Below, one piece after another: positions 62,812-64,000 of a DNA stretch of 64,000 nucleotides (positions are counted from its first letter, which is position 1; each line of letters opens with the position of its first letter). Under the pieces are notes generated by a model that was given only the letters and a program-made list of their open reading frames with translations, searched no databases and had not been told where the DNA came from. Origin of the DNA: Desulfosporosinus sp. HMP52 (lineage in GTDB: Bacteria > Bacillota > Desulfitobacteriia > Desulfitobacteriales > Desulfitobacteriaceae); assembly GCF_000765145.1 (NCBI RefSeq), contig NZ_JMGA01000001.1, positions 1 through 64,000 of the forward strand, read 5' to 3'. A program made the position numbers and the translations under genes.

Positions 62812-63633
62812 TTAGTATGGAATTAGTCCACAATCCTCTAAAATTTGCTGACCTTTTTTGCTTAGGATCAAGTCCAGGAAATCCTTTGCCAGTATAAGAT
62901 TCTCTGCATTTTTCGGAATAGCGATGGCAAATTCAATGGGTGCACCGGGAATAGTGATCATGTCGCCAGAATTTTTACCCTGCAAACTAACGGCAGACCG
63001 GTTGTAATAGTTCACATGGGCAGGGTTCGAGAGGTTAATTTTTTCCGGCAGAGACAGATAGCTCAGGCCAAACTGATTAACCACACAGAGATATTCAAAG
63101 GCATAGTCTAGCTTGCCTACCAGTACATCAGAGGCCAAATCATAGGATTTGGGATAAATCAAATCCCCTCTGCACCTCTGGTCCAGCTGTCTAAAGAGAC
63201 CCGGTCGGCCGTAATATTGCTCCGACAGTTGCCAGACCATCAGTGTGCGATAGCCGCAGGGGTCTAAATGTTGGTTAGACCGTCCAAAGGTGACTTCTTC
63301 CCGCAATAGGATATCAAACCAATTCCGGGCATTAATTTCCCTACTGCCTCTGGAAAATTCGTTATAGGCCAGGACAATTTGGTCGTTGGCAAAAATATAG
63401 TATTTGTCCACATACTCAGGCCCAAGCAGCTCAGCAAAGAGCATAGGGTCTGCCAATGCCAGGATATCCACCACCTTGCCCTCACGTACTTGTCGGGCAC
63501 AGGCCCGTGAACCATAGGACTCCAGCTGAAACTTCAGCTCCGGGCGAGCTTCTTGTAGCAATTTGGCGCATTCCACCACCGGTTTGCGCAATGCTCCGGC
63601 ATGTAATATTTTTAAGATTTGCTGGTTAATCAT
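62812..63633 (-). CDS. WtpA/ModA-like tungstate/molybdate-binding protein without a signal peptide
   Basis: The protein matches the WtpA type of periplasmic-binding protein: LKILHAGALRKPV at the start, IVLAYNEFSRGSREINARNWFDIL, FGRSNQHLDPCGYRTLMVWQLSEQYY, and LDYAFEYLCVVNQFGL. WtpA normally has a signal peptide or lipoprotein Cys. Here the mature-domain sequence starts six residues after the Met, and the gene overlaps the PadR gene by four bases, so no signal can be added. It may act inside the cell, as a sensor or chaperone for the oxyanion. No wtpB/modB permease gene is linked in the window. Confidence 0.88.
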   Translation of the reverse strand: MINQQILKILHAGALRKPVVECAKLLQEARPELKFQLESYGSRACARQVREGKVVDILALADPMLFAELLGPEYVDKYYIFANDQIVLAYNEFSRGSREINARNWFDILLREEVTFGRSNQHLDPCGYRTLMVWQLSEQYYGRPGLFRQLDQRCRGDLIYPKSYDLASDVLVGKLDYAFEYLCVVNQFGLSYLSLPEKINLSNPAHVNYYNRSAVSLQGKNSGDMITIPGAPIEFAIAIPKNAENLILAKDFLDLILSKKGQQILEDCGLIPY

Positions 63634-64000
63634 CTCTCCTTCACCTCCTGTCGGTACTGGTCTAAAAATGCCGTCATATTATTCACTTTGTCAGAAATCA
63701 ACTGCACACAATACTCCAACGCCTGATGACCTTCGGGGCTTAACTGGTAGGATCGTCGGGCAGGGCCGGTGTGCTCAGTTTCCCATTGAGATAGAACCAG
63801 CCCATCTTCTTCCATCCGGCGAAGGTTACGGTAAATGGTGGCTGGATCTGCCTCGATTTCGGAGAAGCCAGATTCGTTTATTTTTTGAATTAACTCGTAA
63901 CCATGAGCTGGCTTATGCGCCAAAAAGTTAAGCAGAGCCGGTACCAGCATCTTATCTATGCGACCGGCAATATAAGCAAAGGCAGGATTTTGCGCTTCTT
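63630..64000 (-). CDS. PadR-family regulator, cut by the window edge
   Basis: The winged helix has PadR motifs (LLNFLAHKPAHGYELIQKI; ADPATIYRNLRRMEEDGLV; PARRSYQLSPEG) and a short helical tail. An ATG lies at 63950, but the frame is open to the window end and reads AFAYIAGRIDKMLVPALL, which continues the family's first helix, so the true start is probably beyond 64000. The stop overlaps the start of the WtpA-like gene (ATGA), showing translational coupling. The pair may sense tungstate or molybdate. Confidence 0.88.
   Translation of the reverse strand, partial: EAQNPAFAYIAGRIDKMLVPALLNFLAHKPAHGYELIQKINESGFSEIEADPATIYRNLRRMEEDGLVLSQWETEHTGPARRSYQLSPEGHQALEYCVQLISDKVNNMTAFLDQYRQEVKER

Noticed and set aside
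18-64000. CRISPR array, tRNA or rRNA genes
   Set aside because: I saw no regularly spaced direct repeats, no tRNA-like cloverleaf with a conserved TTCGANNC arm in context, and no rRNA segment.

Overview
The window comes from an anaerobic, low-to-moderate G+C member of the Firmicutes (Clostridia), most like the Desulfosporosinus/Desulfitobacterium group of Peptococcaceae. The evidence is strong Gram-positive ribosome binding sites, a hydrogenase-4-like membrane complex, an oxygen-sensitive dehydratase-activase module, ferredoxin-type aldo/keto reductases, a hydrogenase-derived sensor and ThiC-like B12-ligand enzymes. The genus is an inference. Nearly all genes between 6 kb and 37 kb, and from 48 kb to the end, lie on the minus strand.

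Layout. 0-6.3 kb: a Met/Gly/Tyr-repeat PepSY protein, decayed cell-wall hydrolase fragments, a diguanylate cyclase, an SRAP protein, a GNAT enzyme, a LysR regulator and a lone TIR protein next to a dispersed repeat. 6.4-13.8 kb: a six-gene complex I/hydrogenase-4-like operon whose large subunit has lost both terminal nickel ligands, so it is probably an energy-converting hydrogenase-related complex and not a hydrogenase. A good sigma-54 promoter precedes it, and the next two genes upstream encode a PAS histidine kinase and an NtrC-type sigma-54 activator. 17.8-21.8 kb: accessory genes, a second copy of the repeat, a broken Uma2 gene and an unexplained structured region.

21.8-33.2 kb: one long lipid operon. 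It holds a DUF2442 protein, PlsC, a HgdC-type activase, two HgdB/DUF2229-type proteins, CdsA, a 12-TM transporter, an acyl ligase, an acyl carrier protein and a CDP-alcohol phosphotransferase, downstream of a MalT/LuxR-type regulator. It looks like a split version of the anaerobic plasmalogen module combined with phospholipid head-group and acyl-remodelling genes. 33.5-48 kb: a [FeFe]-hydrogenase-like/MCP sensor, an AAA ATPase, AzlCD with its LysR regulator, an unknown three-gene set with a C39-like peptidase, alanine dehydrogenase inside a split PocR/YesN two-component system, YaaA, and a previously uncalled 51-residue membrane peptide.

48.1-53.1 kb: a cobalamin riboswitch and terminator control purF followed by two tandem ThiC paralogues. 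The riboswitch points to anaerobic synthesis of the B12 lower ligand (BzaA/BzaB type) and not to thiamin. PurF would start the route to the shared precursor aminoimidazole ribotide. 53.3-64 kb: a metallophosphatase, a second ferredoxin-type aldo/keto reductase, an OatA-like acyltransferase, a TetR/SMR efflux pair with an operator inside its promoter, GyrI-like and WYL regulators, a SulP transporter with a universal stress protein, and a signal-less WtpA-like tungstate/molybdate-binding protein coupled to a PadR regulator that runs off the window edge.
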